Part shown: in pieces, positions 36,268 through 47,038 of the stretch
Numbering within the stretch: the stretch's first letter is position 1
How the letters are laid out: each line of letters begins with the position of its first letter
Assembly: GCA_028281365.1 (NCBI GenBank)
Contig: JANQJZ010000022.1
Location: 1-49,725, forward strand
Reading direction: 5' to 3'
DNA length: 49,725 bases
From: Gammaproteobacteria bacterium
Lineage (GTDB): Bacteria > Pseudomonadota > Gammaproteobacteria > Eutrophobiales > Eutrophobiaceae
Notes under the pieces: generated by a model
Databases searched by the model: none
The model's input: the letters and a program-made list of their open reading frames with translations, nothing else
What the model was told of the DNA's origin: nothing
Program-made: the position numbers and the translations under genes

Positions 36268-36466
36268 ATTTCCCCTTATGGCTTGCCGAGTTATGAAGTA
36301 ACGATAGCGGAAAAAATACAGGACGTGTGTTTTAGCGCATCCAGTCATGGAAGACTGTATGCGCGACGCGTAATCGGTATTGAATAACGAGGGTATCGCG
36401 TAGCGACAAGATATCGGGGTGGCCTTTCTTTTGGTTACATTTGACTTGATACATCCATGTATCAAG
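36268..36466 (-). repeat. hairpin-rich repeat family B, right inverted copy
   Basis: On the minus strand it reads from the perfect 10-bp hairpin CTTGATACAT/ATGTATCAAG (36445-36466) through AACCAAAAGAAAGG and CCCCGATATCTTG to a 30-base hairpin (36335-36364) and the end GCCATAAGGGGAAA. That hairpin is the same length as the one at 35410-35439. GCGCAT/ATGCGC replaces GCGTAT/ATACGC and CAGTC/GACTG replaces CATTC/GAATG, so two pairs changed on both sides together while the same single mismatch stays. Confidence 0.65.
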
Positions 36467-36487
36467 CTCTTCGAGCACTAACGTGTC

Positions 36488-36602
36488 CAATTTTGTTCCA
36501 GACAAAATTGTCTTTGACCATCCAAAGAAAAGTTCTGTACACGGATGTACTTATGCTGCGATCGCATGGATGCGAAAGAGCAGTGAACTCGCCATCAGGC
36601 GA
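36488..36602. repeat. series of short perfect hairpins next to repeat B
   Basis: Four stems follow in a row: CAATTTTGT/ACAAAATTG (36488-36510, loop TCCAG), GTACA/TGTAC (36537-36550, loop CGGA), TCGCAT/ATGCGA (36562-36575, apex GG) and TCGCC/GGCGA (36589-36602, loop ATCA). Three of the four have TCC or GGA at the apex, as do the hairpins of repeat B. They lie downstream of rnt on its coding strand and may affect its 3' end. Confidence 0.55.
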
Positions 36603-36621
36603 AAACAATCTTTAAAAAGAA

Positions 36622-37278
36622 CTATTCTTTAAACAACCCTGAATAGTCATTCCATCGATTAACAATCTCACAAAAGAGTAAAGCCGTTTGTTCTGCATCA
36701 TACCGTGCCGAGTGCGCTTCATTGGTATCAAATTTAAGACCGGCTGCTTTTACCGCACGTGATAAAACTGTTTGCCCATATGCGACGCCTGCCATCGTTG
36801 CGGTATCAAACACACTAAAGGGATGAAACGGATTGCGTTTAATTTCACAACGCTCAACTGCGGCATTTAGAAAACCTAAGTCAAAATGTGCATTATGTCC
36901 TACCAGTATCGCTCTATTGCAACCATGTTCTTTTATTTTTCTTCTTATGGGTTTAAAAATTGTGCCCAAGGCATCTTTTTCACTGACAGCGATCTGTTTA
37001 CGAAAAGGGTGTTCAGGATCAATACCGGTAAACTCTAATGATGCCTGATCAAGATTGGCCCCTTCAAACGGTTGTACATGTTTTGAAAAAACTTCATCGA
37101 TACACCATTGTTGATCTTCATTTACCGATACTGTGACAGCAGCAATCTCTAACAAGGCATCTGTGGCCGCATTGAAACCGGCGGTTTCTACATCAACAAT
37201 GACAGGAAGAAAACCACGAAAGCGTTTTGCAACTGCCGAGGTTGCTTTTTCATTTACTTCTTCAGTTGCCATGCGCAT
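36622..37278 (-). CDS. rnt: ribonuclease T
   Basis: The protein of 218 residues (or 216 from an ATG two codons in) is a DEDDh exonuclease. [19 protein letters not shown] holds the first Asp-Glu, [14 protein letters not shown] the second Asp, and [13 protein letters not shown] the His and last Asp. Length and order agree with RNase T, which trims 3' ends of tRNA and other stable RNA. The start overlaps the pyrC stop, and pyrC-rnt is a known pair in Pseudomonas. The 3' side is followed by a hairpin series. Confidence 0.93.
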   Translation of the reverse strand: MRMATEEVNEKATSAVAKRFRGFLPVIVDVETAGFNAATDALLEIAAVTVSVNEDQQWCIDEVFSKHVQPFEGANLDQASLEFTGIDPEHPFRKQIAVSEKDALGTIFKPIRRKIKEHGCNRAILVGHNAHFDLGFLNAAVERCEIKRNPFHPFSVFDTATMAGVAYGQTVLSRAVKAAGLKFDTNEAHSARYDAEQTALLFCEIVNRWNDYSGLFKE

Positions 37279-38288
37279 GTTCCATTGGCACGAAACGGGA
37301 CAAGTTCATCATCACCAAATGAAAATTTTTCCGGAATAGTTTGTTCTTGTTTAACTAAAGTCAGTTTATCTGTATTACGTGGTAAGCCATAAAAGTCAGC
37401 ACCATAGTGACTGGCAAATGCCTCCAGTTTTTCCAATGCTCCTGCTGCTTCAAAGGCCTCGGCATACAGTTCTATTGCAATATGCGCGGAATAAATACCG
37501 GCACAACCACAACTTGTTTCTTTGGCTGTTTTTGAATGTGGCGCACTATCCGTACCCAAAAAGAATTTTGGGTTACCGCTAATTGCTGCGGCCAATACAG
37601 CCTGACGATTTTCTTCTGCTTTTAATACAGGCAGGCAATAATGATGCGGTTGTAAACCTCCTTTAAATAAATCATTTCGATTTAATAAAATATGTTGTGG
37701 TGTAATCGTAGCAGCAATGTTATTTCCGGCTTGCATGACAAAATCAACAGCAGATTTCGTTGTAATGTGTTCAAACACGATCTTCAATTCTGAAAATTCG
37801 TTTACTAACGGCGTTAATACTTTATCTATAAATACTGTTTCACGTTCAAATACATCAACATTATTATCCGTCACTTCACCATGCACTAACAGCAGCAATC
37901 CCTGCTTCATCATAGCTTCTAATGTGTCATAGGTTTTCTTTATGTCTGTTACAGCTTGATCTGAATTAGTCGTTGCGCCAGCAGGATAATATTTTATTGC
38001 TTTAACGCACTCACTATCTGCCGCCTTTTTTACTTCGCTAATCGATGTATTGTCCGTCAAATATAAGGTCATTAAAGGTTCAAACTGATATTTTTCATCG
38101 ACTGCTGATAAGATTCTTTCGCGATAGGCAATTGCATCATCTGTTGTCACAACCGGCGGCTTAAGATTAGGCATAATGATCGCACGAGCAAACTGACTGG
38201 CAGTGTGGTTTACCACACTACCCATCGCTGCACCGTCACGAACATGCAGGTGTAAATCATCCGGTCTTGTCAGGGTCAAAGTTTGCAT
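37254..38288 (-). CDS. pyrC: dihydroorotase, class II
   Basis: The ATG at 38288 gives 344 residues, the normal length; a TTG three codons earlier adds nothing. The metal-binding HLHVRDG is near residue 14, the lysine to be carboxylated lies in [14 protein letters not shown], and HGEVTD, EHITT and [13 protein letters not shown] follow with metal and substrate ligands. It closes N-carbamoyl-aspartate to dihydroorotate in pyrimidine synthesis. It is followed by rnt with overlap, and it diverges from the aldo/keto reductase gene. Confidence 0.96.
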   Translation of the reverse strand: MQTLTLTRPDDLHLHVRDGAAMGSVVNHTASQFARAIIMPNLKPPVVTTDDAIAYRERILSAVDEKYQFEPLMTLYLTDNTSISEVKKAADSECVKAIKYYPAGATTNSDQAVTDIKKTYDTLEAMMKQGLLLLVHGEVTDNNVDVFERETVFIDKVLTPLVNEFSELKIVFEHITTKSAVDFVMQAGNNIAATITPQHILLNRNDLFKGGLQPHHYCLPVLKAEENRQAVLAAAISGNPKFFLGTDSAPHSKTAKETSCGCAGIYSAHIAIELYAEAFEAAGALEKLEAFASHYGADFYGLPRNTDKLTLVKQEQTIPEKFSFGDDELVPFRANGTCAWQLKK

Positions 38289-38371
38289 GTCATACAAATT
38301 AAATATGAATATTGGTAATAGAAGGTATCATAAGAACGTTTATTTGTCCGCGACATAAAGAGAGATGATGT

Positions 38372-39412
38372 ATGGAATATAACAAGTTAGGTAATACCGA
38401 TATTAAAGTGAGTCGAATCTGTCTGGGAACCATGACCTGGGGTGAACAAAATACCGAAGCTGAAGCGCATGAACAACTGGATTATGCCGTTGATACCGGA
38501 ATCAATTTTATTGATACCGCAGAAATGTATCCGGTAGCGCCCAGGGCTGAAACACAAGGTCTGACTGAGACTTATATTGGTAATTGGCTAAGCAAACGTT
38601 CTGATCGGGACAAATTGATCATCGCCACCAAGGTTGCTGCCAGTGCTGATTGGTTACCTTATTTACGTGACGGCAAAAACAAACTGGATAAAAAAAATAT
38701 CAATGCAGCATTAAATGACTCACTGAATCGTTTGCAAACGGATTATATCGATCTGTATCAAATGCATTGGCCGGAACGCGATACCAATTATTTCGGTAAG
38801 CTTGGTTATTATCATGCTCCAGAGAAAGACGGTGTCTCTATTGAAGAAACAATGGATGTACTGGGTGATCTGGTAAAAGAAGGGAAAATCAGGACTATCG
38901 GTATTTCCAATGAAACCGCCTGGGGATGTTCTGAATATTTACGTGTTGCCATTGATAAAAATTTGCCACGAATTGTGAGTATTCAAAACCCCTATAATTT
39001 ATTAAACCGGACATTTGAAATCGGTCTGTCAGAATTTGCCCATCGGGAACAGGTCGGTTTATTGGCATACTCGCCGTTGGCCTTTGGTGTGCTAAGTGGT
39101 AAGTATTTAAATGATGCCAAACCTGCGGGGACACGTCTGGTTTTGTTTGACCGGTTTACCCGATACACAAACCCGCAAGCTATTGCAGCAACTGCAGCTT
39201 ATGTCAATCTCGCTAAAGAACATAATATTGATCCTTCACAAATGGCATTGGCTTACGTAAATAGCCGCTCTTTCCTGACCAGTAATATCATTGGTGCGAC
39301 ATCAATGGATCAGTTGAAGACAGATATTGAAAGTATCAACATCAATCTCTCAAAAGAGACCATTAGAGCGATCGAAGCGATTCATGTAGAACACCCAAAT
39401 CCGTCGCCATAA
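38372..39412 (+). CDS. NADP(H)-dependent aldo/keto reductase, Tas-like
   Basis: The 346-residue protein is an AKR barrel: GNTDIKVSRICLGTMTWGEQN at the start in two parts, the catalytic Asp-Tyr in FIDTAEMYP, Lys in IIATKVAA and His in YQMHWPERDTNYFG, and a C-terminal cofactor site IIGATSMDQLKTDI. The PVAPRAETQG loop is typical of E. coli Tas. Substrate cannot be told. It has its own promoter region of 83 bases shared with pyrC and is followed by a dispersed repeat. Confidence 0.9.
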   Translation: MEYNKLGNTDIKVSRICLGTMTWGEQNTEAEAHEQLDYAVDTGINFIDTAEMYPVAPRAETQGLTETYIGNWLSKRSDRDKLIIATKVAASADWLPYLRDGKNKLDKKNINAALNDSLNRLQTDYIDLYQMHWPERDTNYFGKLGYYHAPEKDGVSIEETMDVLGDLVKEGKIRTIGISNETAWGCSEYLRVAIDKNLPRIVSIQNPYNLLNRTFEIGLSEFAHREQVGLLAYSPLAFGVLSGKYLNDAKPAGTRLVLFDRFTRYTNPQAIAATAAYVNLAKEHNIDPSQMALAYVNSRSFLTSNIIGATSMDQLKTDIESININLSKETIRAIEAIHVEHPNPSP

Positions 39413-39417
39413 ATTTT

Positions 39418-39540
39418 CTGAAAATGCCTACTTTTAGCGATAGCTACGTCAGCTCCGTGCTCGAATCCTCATGTATTAGTTATACACTCCGGTTCTGTGC
39501 GCGGGGCTTCCTTGCTCTCACAAAAATTATGCTATTTTCA
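39418..39540 (+). repeat. dispersed intergenic repeat family A, copy 3 (between the reductase and purB)
   Basis: The element begins CTGAAAATGCC and ends GCTATTTTCAG, so its ends are inverted copies of each other apart from one base. Inside are AGCTACGTCAGCTCC, the core CTCATGTATTAGTTATACAC with the stem TGTAT/ATACA (39472-39486), and TCCGG. It aligns best with the reverse complement of the pheA-hisC spacer copy. No gene is present. Confidence 0.6.
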
Positions 39541-39573
39541 GTTTCCTTTTGAGATAAATACTGTTATTTGCAC

Positions 39574-39602
39574 AGTTAATCTAGATTACTTCATGCTATA
39601 AT
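39574..39602 (+). promoter_or_regulatory. promoter of purB with extended -10 box
   Basis: TGCTATAAT (39594-39602) is a perfect extended -10 element. A -35 box at the usual distance is weak (AGTTAA). The purB ATG lies 30 bases downstream of the -10 box, with AAGAGA before it. Confidence 0.55.
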
Positions 39603-39631
39603 CAAGTCTTTGATTCTTAAAGAGATAGTAA

Positions 39632-41008
<1,377 letters not shown>

Positions 41009-41032
41009 TCCGCTAAATCAGGATGGATAGCT

Positions 41033-41548
41033 ATGTATAATTTTGCTGACTATATATTAGGCGAATCTGCCGATGAAACTCTTAAGATAGAAACCAGGCA
41101 GGAAAATGCTAATGTTGCACTGGAATTGGTCAAACAATGCCAGCTAAAACTCGCCATTATCTCAAAAGACCTTGATCCCTTTGTTTATGACAATCTGGAA
41201 TTTCTGGAAGCCCTTAAATCGTTGGCGCTCAAGGGAAGACATGTCGATATACGTATTCTTATATTTGAACCTGAAATTGTTGTGCGTAGAGGACACAAAC
41301 TTCTTGATTTGGCAGGAAAAATGAGCAGTTATGTCGAGTTACGTAAACCTTCTCCTGAATATAATAAATTTGATGAAGCGGTACTTATTGCCGATGAAGT
41401 AGGCTATGTATTTCGTGATAACGCTGAACGTTATAATGGGAAAGTAAACTTCAATAGCCCTCGTGAGTCGAAATACATGTTAGAGGTCTTTAATGATATG
41501 TGGGAATCAGCAAAGCCTGACCCCAATTTACGTAGGATGCACATTTGA
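41033..41548 (+). CDS. conserved protein of unknown function (DUF7931-like)
   Basis: The 171-residue protein has no signal peptide or membrane helix. Phrases such as LKLAIISKDLDPFVYDN, RHVDIRILIFEP and VVRRGHKLLDLAGKMSSYVELRK resemble small gammaproteobacterial proteins that I think are now called DUF7931 and that have a fold related to phospholipase D domains. The expected HxK catalytic motif is not clear. It follows purB by 24 bases and overlaps the next gene by 4 bases, so they are translated together. Confidence 0.68.
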   Translation: MYNFADYILGESADETLKIETRQENANVALELVKQCQLKLAIISKDLDPFVYDNLEFLEALKSLALKGRHVDIRILIFEPEIVVRRGHKLLDLAGKMSSYVELRKPSPEYNKFDEAVLIADEVGYVFRDNAERYNGKVNFNSPRESKYMLEVFNDMWESAKPDPNLRRMHI

Positions 41549-42408
41549 AAAAACTGGCTTTAACCTGTTTGTTAATCTTCACGATCGGTATTTCACCTGT
41601 CGTGGCAGAATCAATGAAAATCGAAATCATCCCGATGAAAAGCAGACCGGTTAATGATGTTATTCCAATTCTCAAACCACTGGTAGTTGAAGGTGGTACC
41701 GTTACAGGAATGAATAACCAGTTAATTATTAAAACAACCCCGTCCAACCTCAAGCAAATTAAGTCTGTTCTTGCACAACTTGATCAAGCGCCTCGTAATT
41801 TGATGATTAGCGTTAAACAGGATGTCGACGGAAATATTAATATTAAAGAAGGTGGTGTATCTGGTCGTTATAACTCTGATAATGTCAGGATTGATGTACC
41901 GGATGATGGACGAGGCGGAACGATTATTCAGGGAACCGACTCTGATGGAAATGTAATTCGTTACCGCAGGCTTGATACGCAGTCCCGGCTGGAGGACAGA
42001 AATGTCTTTCGCATCCAGACATTGGAAGGATCACCTGCATACATTAATACCGGGCATTCTGTTCCATTACCAACACAAACGACAGTCGTAACAGGTGGGG
42101 GAGTCGTTGTTCGGGACGGAGTGGAGTATCGTGACGTCACTTCCGGGTTTTATGTTTTACCCCGACTGAGCGGCGATAATGTAACACTTCTGGTATCGCC
42201 CCAATTATCCCGGGTTACACCCAACCAGGCAGCAACGTTTGATGTACAAAATATTGAAACCACCGTCAGCGGCAAACTGGGGGAATGGATAGCTATTGGA
42301 GGTGCAACACAACGTTTTAGTGACGACTCCAAAAGAAATTTAATAACAACCAAACGTCGGGGACAGGAACAACGCAATGTTTTGATTAAGGTAGAGGTTA
42401 TTAAATAA
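41545..42408 (+). CDS. short secretin-like secreted protein
   Basis: The start is a TTG overlapping the previous stop (TTGA), with AGGA 7 bases before it. The 287-residue product has a signal peptide ending VVAES. An N-domain of the secretin type (about 22-90) follows: IPMKSRPVNDVIPILKPLV, NNQLIIKTTPSNLKQI, QLDQAPRNLMI. A C-terminal region (about 145-287) resembles the start of the secretin barrel domain (GFYVLPRLSGDNVTLLVSPQ). At this length it cannot be a normal secretin channel. It may assist an outer-membrane secretin or a pilus system not in this window. Confidence 0.75.
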   Translation: MKKLALTCLLIFTIGISPVVAESMKIEIIPMKSRPVNDVIPILKPLVVEGGTVTGMNNQLIIKTTPSNLKQIKSVLAQLDQAPRNLMISVKQDVDGNINIKEGGVSGRYNSDNVRIDVPDDGRGGTIIQGTDSDGNVIRYRRLDTQSRLEDRNVFRIQTLEGSPAYINTGHSVPLPTQTTVVTGGGVVVRDGVEYRDVTSGFYVLPRLSGDNVTLLVSPQLSRVTPNQAATFDVQNIETTVSGKLGEWIAIGGATQRFSDDSKRNLITTKRRGQEQRNVLIKVEVIK

Positions 42409-42481
42409 TTTTCGCGTGATTTATTAAGGACTGATAAAATAACATTTTTTATTCCTTCACCCATTTATAACCAAAACATAG

Positions 42482-45400
42482 ATGTTAATATTACCCGGCT
42501 GTAATGCCCTTTCAGAATTTCGAATTCAAAAACTTTCAGGCCTGTTACAATCTTCTGTCCCGGAAATATCCTCTGTCAGCTCTTGTTTTGTACATTTTGC
42601 CACTACCAATTCCGACATCAATAAACAGGAACGGGAACAACTGGATGCCCTCCTGAGTTACGGTTCTTTCAAGGAATCGACTACCAATAATTCATTAAAA
42701 TTGATTGTGATTCCACGACCGGGGACTATTTCACCCTGGTCCAGCAAGGCAACTGATATTGTCCATAACTCGGGTTTGAATAAGATTGAACGTATAGAAC
42801 GAGGCAAAATTTATGAATTCAGTTTGTCTGATGGAAACAGTTTAAACGCTGATCAGATTGACAAAATTCTACCTTTATTACACGACCGTATGACAGAACA
42901 TGTCATTCAATCTGAACAGGAAGCAAATATATTATTCATAAAGACCGATCCTGCTGAATTAGAAACTATTGATATATCAAATGGTATCGGCGCTCTGGAA
43001 AGTGCCAATACGGGATTGGGTCTGGCTTTATCCAAAGATGAAATCAGTTATCTGTTTACATCATTTAAAGATCTGGGACGTAACCCTACTGACGTAGAAC
43101 TTATGATGTTTGCCCAGGCAAATTCAGAACATTGCCGTCATAAAATCTTCAATGCAGAATGGACTATAGATAATACAAAACAGAAACATACATTGTTTAA
43201 TATGATCCGGCAGACACATGAAGTAAATCCAGGCAACGTGTTATCTGCCTATCATGATAATGCAGCTGTCATGGAAGGGTTTAAAGGGACACGTTTTTTC
43301 ACCGATCCGGAAAATCACCATTACCAATATAAGGAAGAAGACATTCATATTTTAATGAAAGTCGAAACTCACAATCATCCTACAGCCATATCACCTTATC
43401 CTGGTGCAGCGACAGGTTCAGGTGGTGAAATTCGCGATGAGGCTGCAACCGGACGAGGCGCAAAACCCAAGGCAGGTTTAACAGGATTTACTGTATCGAA
43501 TTTGAATATTCCTGAATTTAAACAACCCTGGGAAGAAGATAATGGAAGACCTGATCGAATAGTTTCTGCATTGGATATTATGATCGAAGGTCCTATCGGT
43601 GCTGCAGCCTTCAATAATGAATTTGGTCGACCTGCATTGTGTGGATATTTTCGATCTTATGAACAGAGTGAATCTGATTCATTAATCTATGGTTATCATA
43701 AACCAATCATGTTGGCCGGCGGTTACGGCATGATTCGTGAGTCACATATACACAAACAGAGAATTCCGGCTGGCGCTAAACTTATTGTACTTGGTGGCCC
43801 GGCAATGTTGATTGGATTAGGCGGCGGCGCAGCGTCGTCGATGGCAACGGGAACCAGCGATGCTGAACTTGATTTCGCATCGGTACAACGAGATAACGCA
43901 GAGATGCAAAGACGTTGTCAGGAAGTTATCGATCGTTGTTGGTCACTTGGAAAAAATAACCCGATCCTGAGTATTCACGATGTAGGTGCCGGTGGATTAT
44001 CCAATGCCTTACCTGAACTAGTTAGCGCCAGTAATCGTGGCGCAAAACTCGAACTTCGTGCGATACCCAATGATGAGCCTGGAATGTCACCAATGGGAAT
44101 CTGGTGTAATGAATCTCAAGAACGATATGTATTAGCAATTTCACCTGACAGGCTTGAACAATTTATTCAACTCTGCCAGAGAGAACGTGCTCCGTATGCA
44201 ATACTTGGTGAGGCTACTGATGAAGAACAATTACAATTAAACGATACACATTTTAATAACCAGGCTATTAACATGCCAATGTCTTTATTACTTGGCAAGA
44301 TGCCTAAAATGCAACGAAACATTCTTGGCCAAACAAATGAACACCCTGATATAGTTACAAAAGACATAGATCTGTTCGATGCAATCGATCGAATACTTTA
44401 TTTACCTGCTGTTGCCAGTAAAAACTTTTTAATCACCATTGGTGATCGTTCTATTTCCGGTCTTGTTGTACGTGATCAAATGGTTGGTCCCTGGCAAGTT
44501 CCAGTAGCTGATTGTGCAGTTACAAGCTCTGCCTTTCATGAATATATAGGTGAAGCCATGGCTATTGGAGAGCGCACGCCAATCGCCATAATCAATGCCC
44601 CGGCATCAGGCAGAATGGCTGTTGCAGAAGCGATTATGAATATTGCAGCGGCACGAATTCTAAAAATTGATGATATTGTTCTTTCTGCAAACTGGATGGC
44701 CGCCTGTAATGAACCCTTACAGGATGCAATGTTATACGATACCGTTAAAGCGGTTAGTACACTTTGCCAGGAATTGGGTATCGCTATCCCTGTTGGTAAA
44801 GATTCATTATCAATGAATACGATCTGGTCAGAAGATGGAAGACAGAAAAAAGTAACTGCACCTTTATCACTTAATATTTCTGCCTTTGCCCGTGTTATTG
44901 ATGCACGTTTATCTTTAACCCCACAATTAATTAACAATGATGATTCAATACTTTTATTTATTGATTTAGCAAATGGAAAACAGCGCCTTGGTGGTTCTGC
45001 CCTGGCGCAGGTTTATAACCAAACGGGGAATGAAGCCCCTGATTTGGAATCACCGGAACAATTGGCAGGTTTCTTTCAGGCACTACAGTTATTAAATGAA
45101 TCCGGTCTAATATTATCTTATCACGATCGTTCTGATGGAGGTCTTTTTGTAACGCTATCTGAAATGGCATTTGCAGGTCATTGCGGGATCGATGTTGATC
45201 TAGGCCAGGCAGAATGTTTAGTCAGTACTTTATTCAATGAAGAGCTTGGTGCAGTTATACAGATCAAACAGGAACATGAACAAAGTATCAGGGAAACTTT
45301 TATTCAATCCGGTATCCCAAAAAATGCAATTCAATCTATAGGTAAACTTAACAAGCAATATAAATTCAGATTAATACATAATGATAAGGAAATTTTCTGT

Positions 45401-46345
45401 ATTGATATCGAGTCATTGCATAAAAAATGGTCACGCACCAGTTATCAAATACAAACCTTACGCGATAACCCGGAATGTGCTGACCAGGAATTTGATCTAA
45501 CTGGTAATAAAACTAATCCGGGAATATTTATCGAAACGAGTTTTACTATTGATAGTAATACAGCTACTTATATTAATACGAATAAAAAACCCAGGATGGC
45601 CATATTGCGTGAACAAGGCGTTAATGGTCAGATAGAAATGGCTGCTGCATTTGATCGGGCCGGATTTGAATGTGTTGATATACATATGCAGGACCTGATT
45701 GAAAAGCAAACAACCCTGGAATCATTTAATGGACTTGTAGCATGCGGTGGTTTTTCTTATGGCGATGTCCTGGGCGCAGGTGGCGGCTGGGCAAAAACTA
45801 TTTTATTTAATGAACAGCTTAGTAATATGTTTGAGACTTTCTTTAAACGTAAAGATACTTTTGCGTTAGGTGTCTGTAATGGTTGTCAAATGATGTCTCA
45901 ATTACGCCAATTGATACCCGGAGCGGAAAATTGGCCAGAATTTAATCGCAATCTTTCAGAACAATTTGAAGCTCGACTTGTAATGGTTGAAGTATTGGAG
46001 TCATCTTCAATCTTGCTTAATGATATGGCTGGTTCAAAAATTCCAATAGTAGTTGCCCATGGTGAAGGTCGTGTTATAAATGCAGCAAAAGAATCCGGCG
46101 CTAATGCAGTAATGCGTTATATTGATAATTTTGGTAAACCTACAGAATCATATCCCCTGAATCCAAATGGTTCCATAAATGGATTAACAGGATTTACAAA
46201 TGAAGATGGTCGTATCACTATCATGATGCCACATCCCGAAAGAGTATTTTTAAGTAAACAATTTTCCTGGATACCTCCCGAATGGAACAATGAATTCAGT
46301 CCCTGGATGCAACTTTTTCTGAATGCCAGAAAATGGCTTGATTAA
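42482..46345 (+). CDS. purL: phosphoribosylformylglycinamidine synthase
   Basis: The 1287-residue protein is the large single-chain form of Proteobacteria. An N-terminal linker is followed by two AIRS-like synthase halves ([34 protein letters not shown] split around residue 460, and [11 protein letters not shown]). The C-terminal glutamine amidotransferase (about 1035-1287) has the nucleophile Cys in [12 protein letters not shown] and a His-Glu in MPHPERVF. It makes FGAM in purine synthesis. It starts 73 bases after the secretin-like gene. Confidence 0.97.
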   Translation: MLILPGCNALSEFRIQKLSGLLQSSVPEISSVSSCFVHFATTNSDINKQEREQLDALLSYGSFKESTTNNSLKLIVIPRPGTISPWSSKATDIVHNSGLNKIERIERGKIYEFSLSDGNSLNADQIDKILPLLHDRMTEHVIQSEQEANILFIKTDPAELETIDISNGIGALESANTGLGLALSKDEISYLFTSFKDLGRNPTDVELMMFAQANSEHCRHKIFNAEWTIDNTKQKHTLFNMIRQTHEVNPGNVLSAYHDNAAVMEGFKGTRFFTDPENHHYQYKEEDIHILMKVETHNHPTAISPYPGAATGSGGEIRDEAATGRGAKPKAGLTGFTVSNLNIPEFKQPWEEDNGRPDRIVSALDIMIEGPIGAAAFNNEFGRPALCGYFRSYEQSESDSLIYGYHKPIMLAGGYGMIRESHIHKQRIPAGAKLIVLGGPAMLIGLGGGAASSMATGTSDAELDFASVQRDNAEMQRRCQEVIDRCWSLGKNNPILSIHDVGAGGLSNALPELVSASNRGAKLELRAIPNDEPGMSPMGIWCNESQERYVLAISPDRLEQFIQLCQRERAPYAILGEATDEEQLQLNDTHFNNQAINMPMSLLLGKMPKMQRNILGQTNEHPDIVTKDIDLFDAIDRILYLPAVASKNFLITIGDRSISGLVVRDQMVGPWQVPVADCAVTSSAFHEYIGEAMAIGERTPIAIINAPASGRMAVAEAIMNIAAARILKIDDIVLSANWMAACNEPLQDAMLYDTVKAVSTLCQELGIAIPVGKDSLSMNTIWSEDGRQKKVTAPLSLNISAFARVIDARLSLTPQLINNDDSILLFIDLANGKQRLGGSALAQVYNQTGNEAPDLESPEQLAGFFQALQLLNESGLILSYHDRSDGGLFVTLSEMAFAGHCGIDVDLGQAECLVSTLFNEELGAVIQIKQEHEQSIRETFIQSGIPKNAIQSIGKLNKQYKFRLIHNDKEIFCIDIESLHKKWSRTSYQIQTLRDNPECADQEFDLTGNKTNPGIFIETSFTIDSNTATYINTNKKPRMAILREQGVNGQIEMAAAFDRAGFECVDIHMQDLIEKQTTLESFNGLVACGGFSYGDVLGAGGGWAKTILFNEQLSNMFETFFKRKDTFALGVCNGCQMMSQLRQLIPGAENWPEFNRNLSEQFEARLVMVEVLESSSILLNDMAGSKIPIVVAHGEGRVINAAKESGANAVMRYIDNFGKPTESYPLNPNGSINGLTGFTNEDGRITIMMPHPERVFLSKQFSWIPPEWNNEFSPWMQLFLNARKWLD

Positions 46346-46450
46346 CGTCAAAATATTTAAATTACTCTTTTCAATCAAATTTTTTTATTTCAATACACTG
46401 ACATTGTCAGTTCCATAAGCTAGACTCGATATTTTTAAATATCAAAATAC

Positions 46451-46993
46451 ATGGGCCGATCAACAAAATTATCTGATGAAGAAATTGCATTATTTCGAAA
46501 TGCAGTTGCTGATAGTCAACCGATAAAACAGAACCAAGTAATCCCCGATACGCCAAAACCGTCTCCTTCACCTGCACAAACTGAAGCCGATAATCAGGCT
46601 GTTGTCGATGAGATGCAAAACGCTGAATACGATGACACTCACCTGGAGAGAGGAGATGAACTTTTATTCTCGAAACCTGGACTGCAAAAACAAACTTTAA
46701 GAAAGCTTCGTCGTGGTCAATTCAATATTGAGGGAGAACTGGATTTACATGGTATGACCACTGTTATGGCCAAAGAGGCCCTGTCTACATTTTTAAAACG
46801 CTGCAAAAGTCAGAACAAGCGATGTATCCGAATTATTCACGGCAAGGGGCTAGGCTCAAAAGACAAAAAACCGGTGATAAAAAACAAACTCAATAATTGG
46901 TTGCAAAAAAGAGACGATATTCTTGCTTTCTGCTCGGCACGCCAGGTCGATGGCGGAACCGGTGCTATTTATTTATTATTAAAACGAAATTGA
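46451..46993 (+). CDS. Smr-domain protein (SmrA/SmrB-like)
   Basis: The 180-residue protein has a disordered Pro-rich first half and a C-terminal Smr domain (about 95-180) with the motifs ELDLHGMTTVMAKEAL and RIIHGKGLGS, ending GGTGAIYLLLKR. The LDLHG and HGKG motifs are those of Smr endonucleases. Some, such as E. coli SmrB, cut mRNA at collided ribosomes, while others act on DNA. Which applies here cannot be told. It has its own upstream spacer of 105 bases after purL. Confidence 0.85.
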   Translation: MGRSTKLSDEEIALFRNAVADSQPIKQNQVIPDTPKPSPSPAQTEADNQAVVDEMQNAEYDDTHLERGDELLFSKPGLQKQTLRKLRRGQFNIEGELDLHGMTTVMAKEALSTFLKRCKSQNKRCIRIIHGKGLGSKDKKPVIKNKLNNWLQKRDDILAFCSARQVDGGTGAIYLLLKRN

Positions 46994-47038
46994 TTGTCTA
47001 TAATTAAGATTAAAATCAATAAATTATGGTAAAAAAAG

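Larger units (their letters stand above)
36161..36621. other. 461-base gene-free stretch with repeat family B and a series of hairpins
   Basis: After about 100 bases of A+T-rich sequence comes the right inverted copy of repeat B (36268-36466) and then four more perfect hairpins up to 36602, just before the rnt stop. A 72-codon minus-strand frame at 36247-36465 follows the repeat and has no recognisable protein features. I see no gene here. Confidence 0.6.

Noticed and set aside
36247-36465. 72-codon minus-strand frame as a gene
   Set aside because: It coincides almost exactly with the right copy of repeat B and its hairpins, so the open frame is a by-product of the repeat.
35317-36602. A CsrB/RsmZ-like small RNA made of GGA hairpins
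   Set aside because: GGA apices lie on both strands, no promoter or terminator frames the hairpins as one RNA, and the two blocks are split by the HNH gene. A single sequestering RNA is not supported.
35540-36602. CRISPR array or Cas-related locus because of an HNH gene and repeated hairpins
   Set aside because: There are no regular direct repeats with equal spacers. The repeats are two inverted divergent copies, and the HNH protein is small with no RuvC part.
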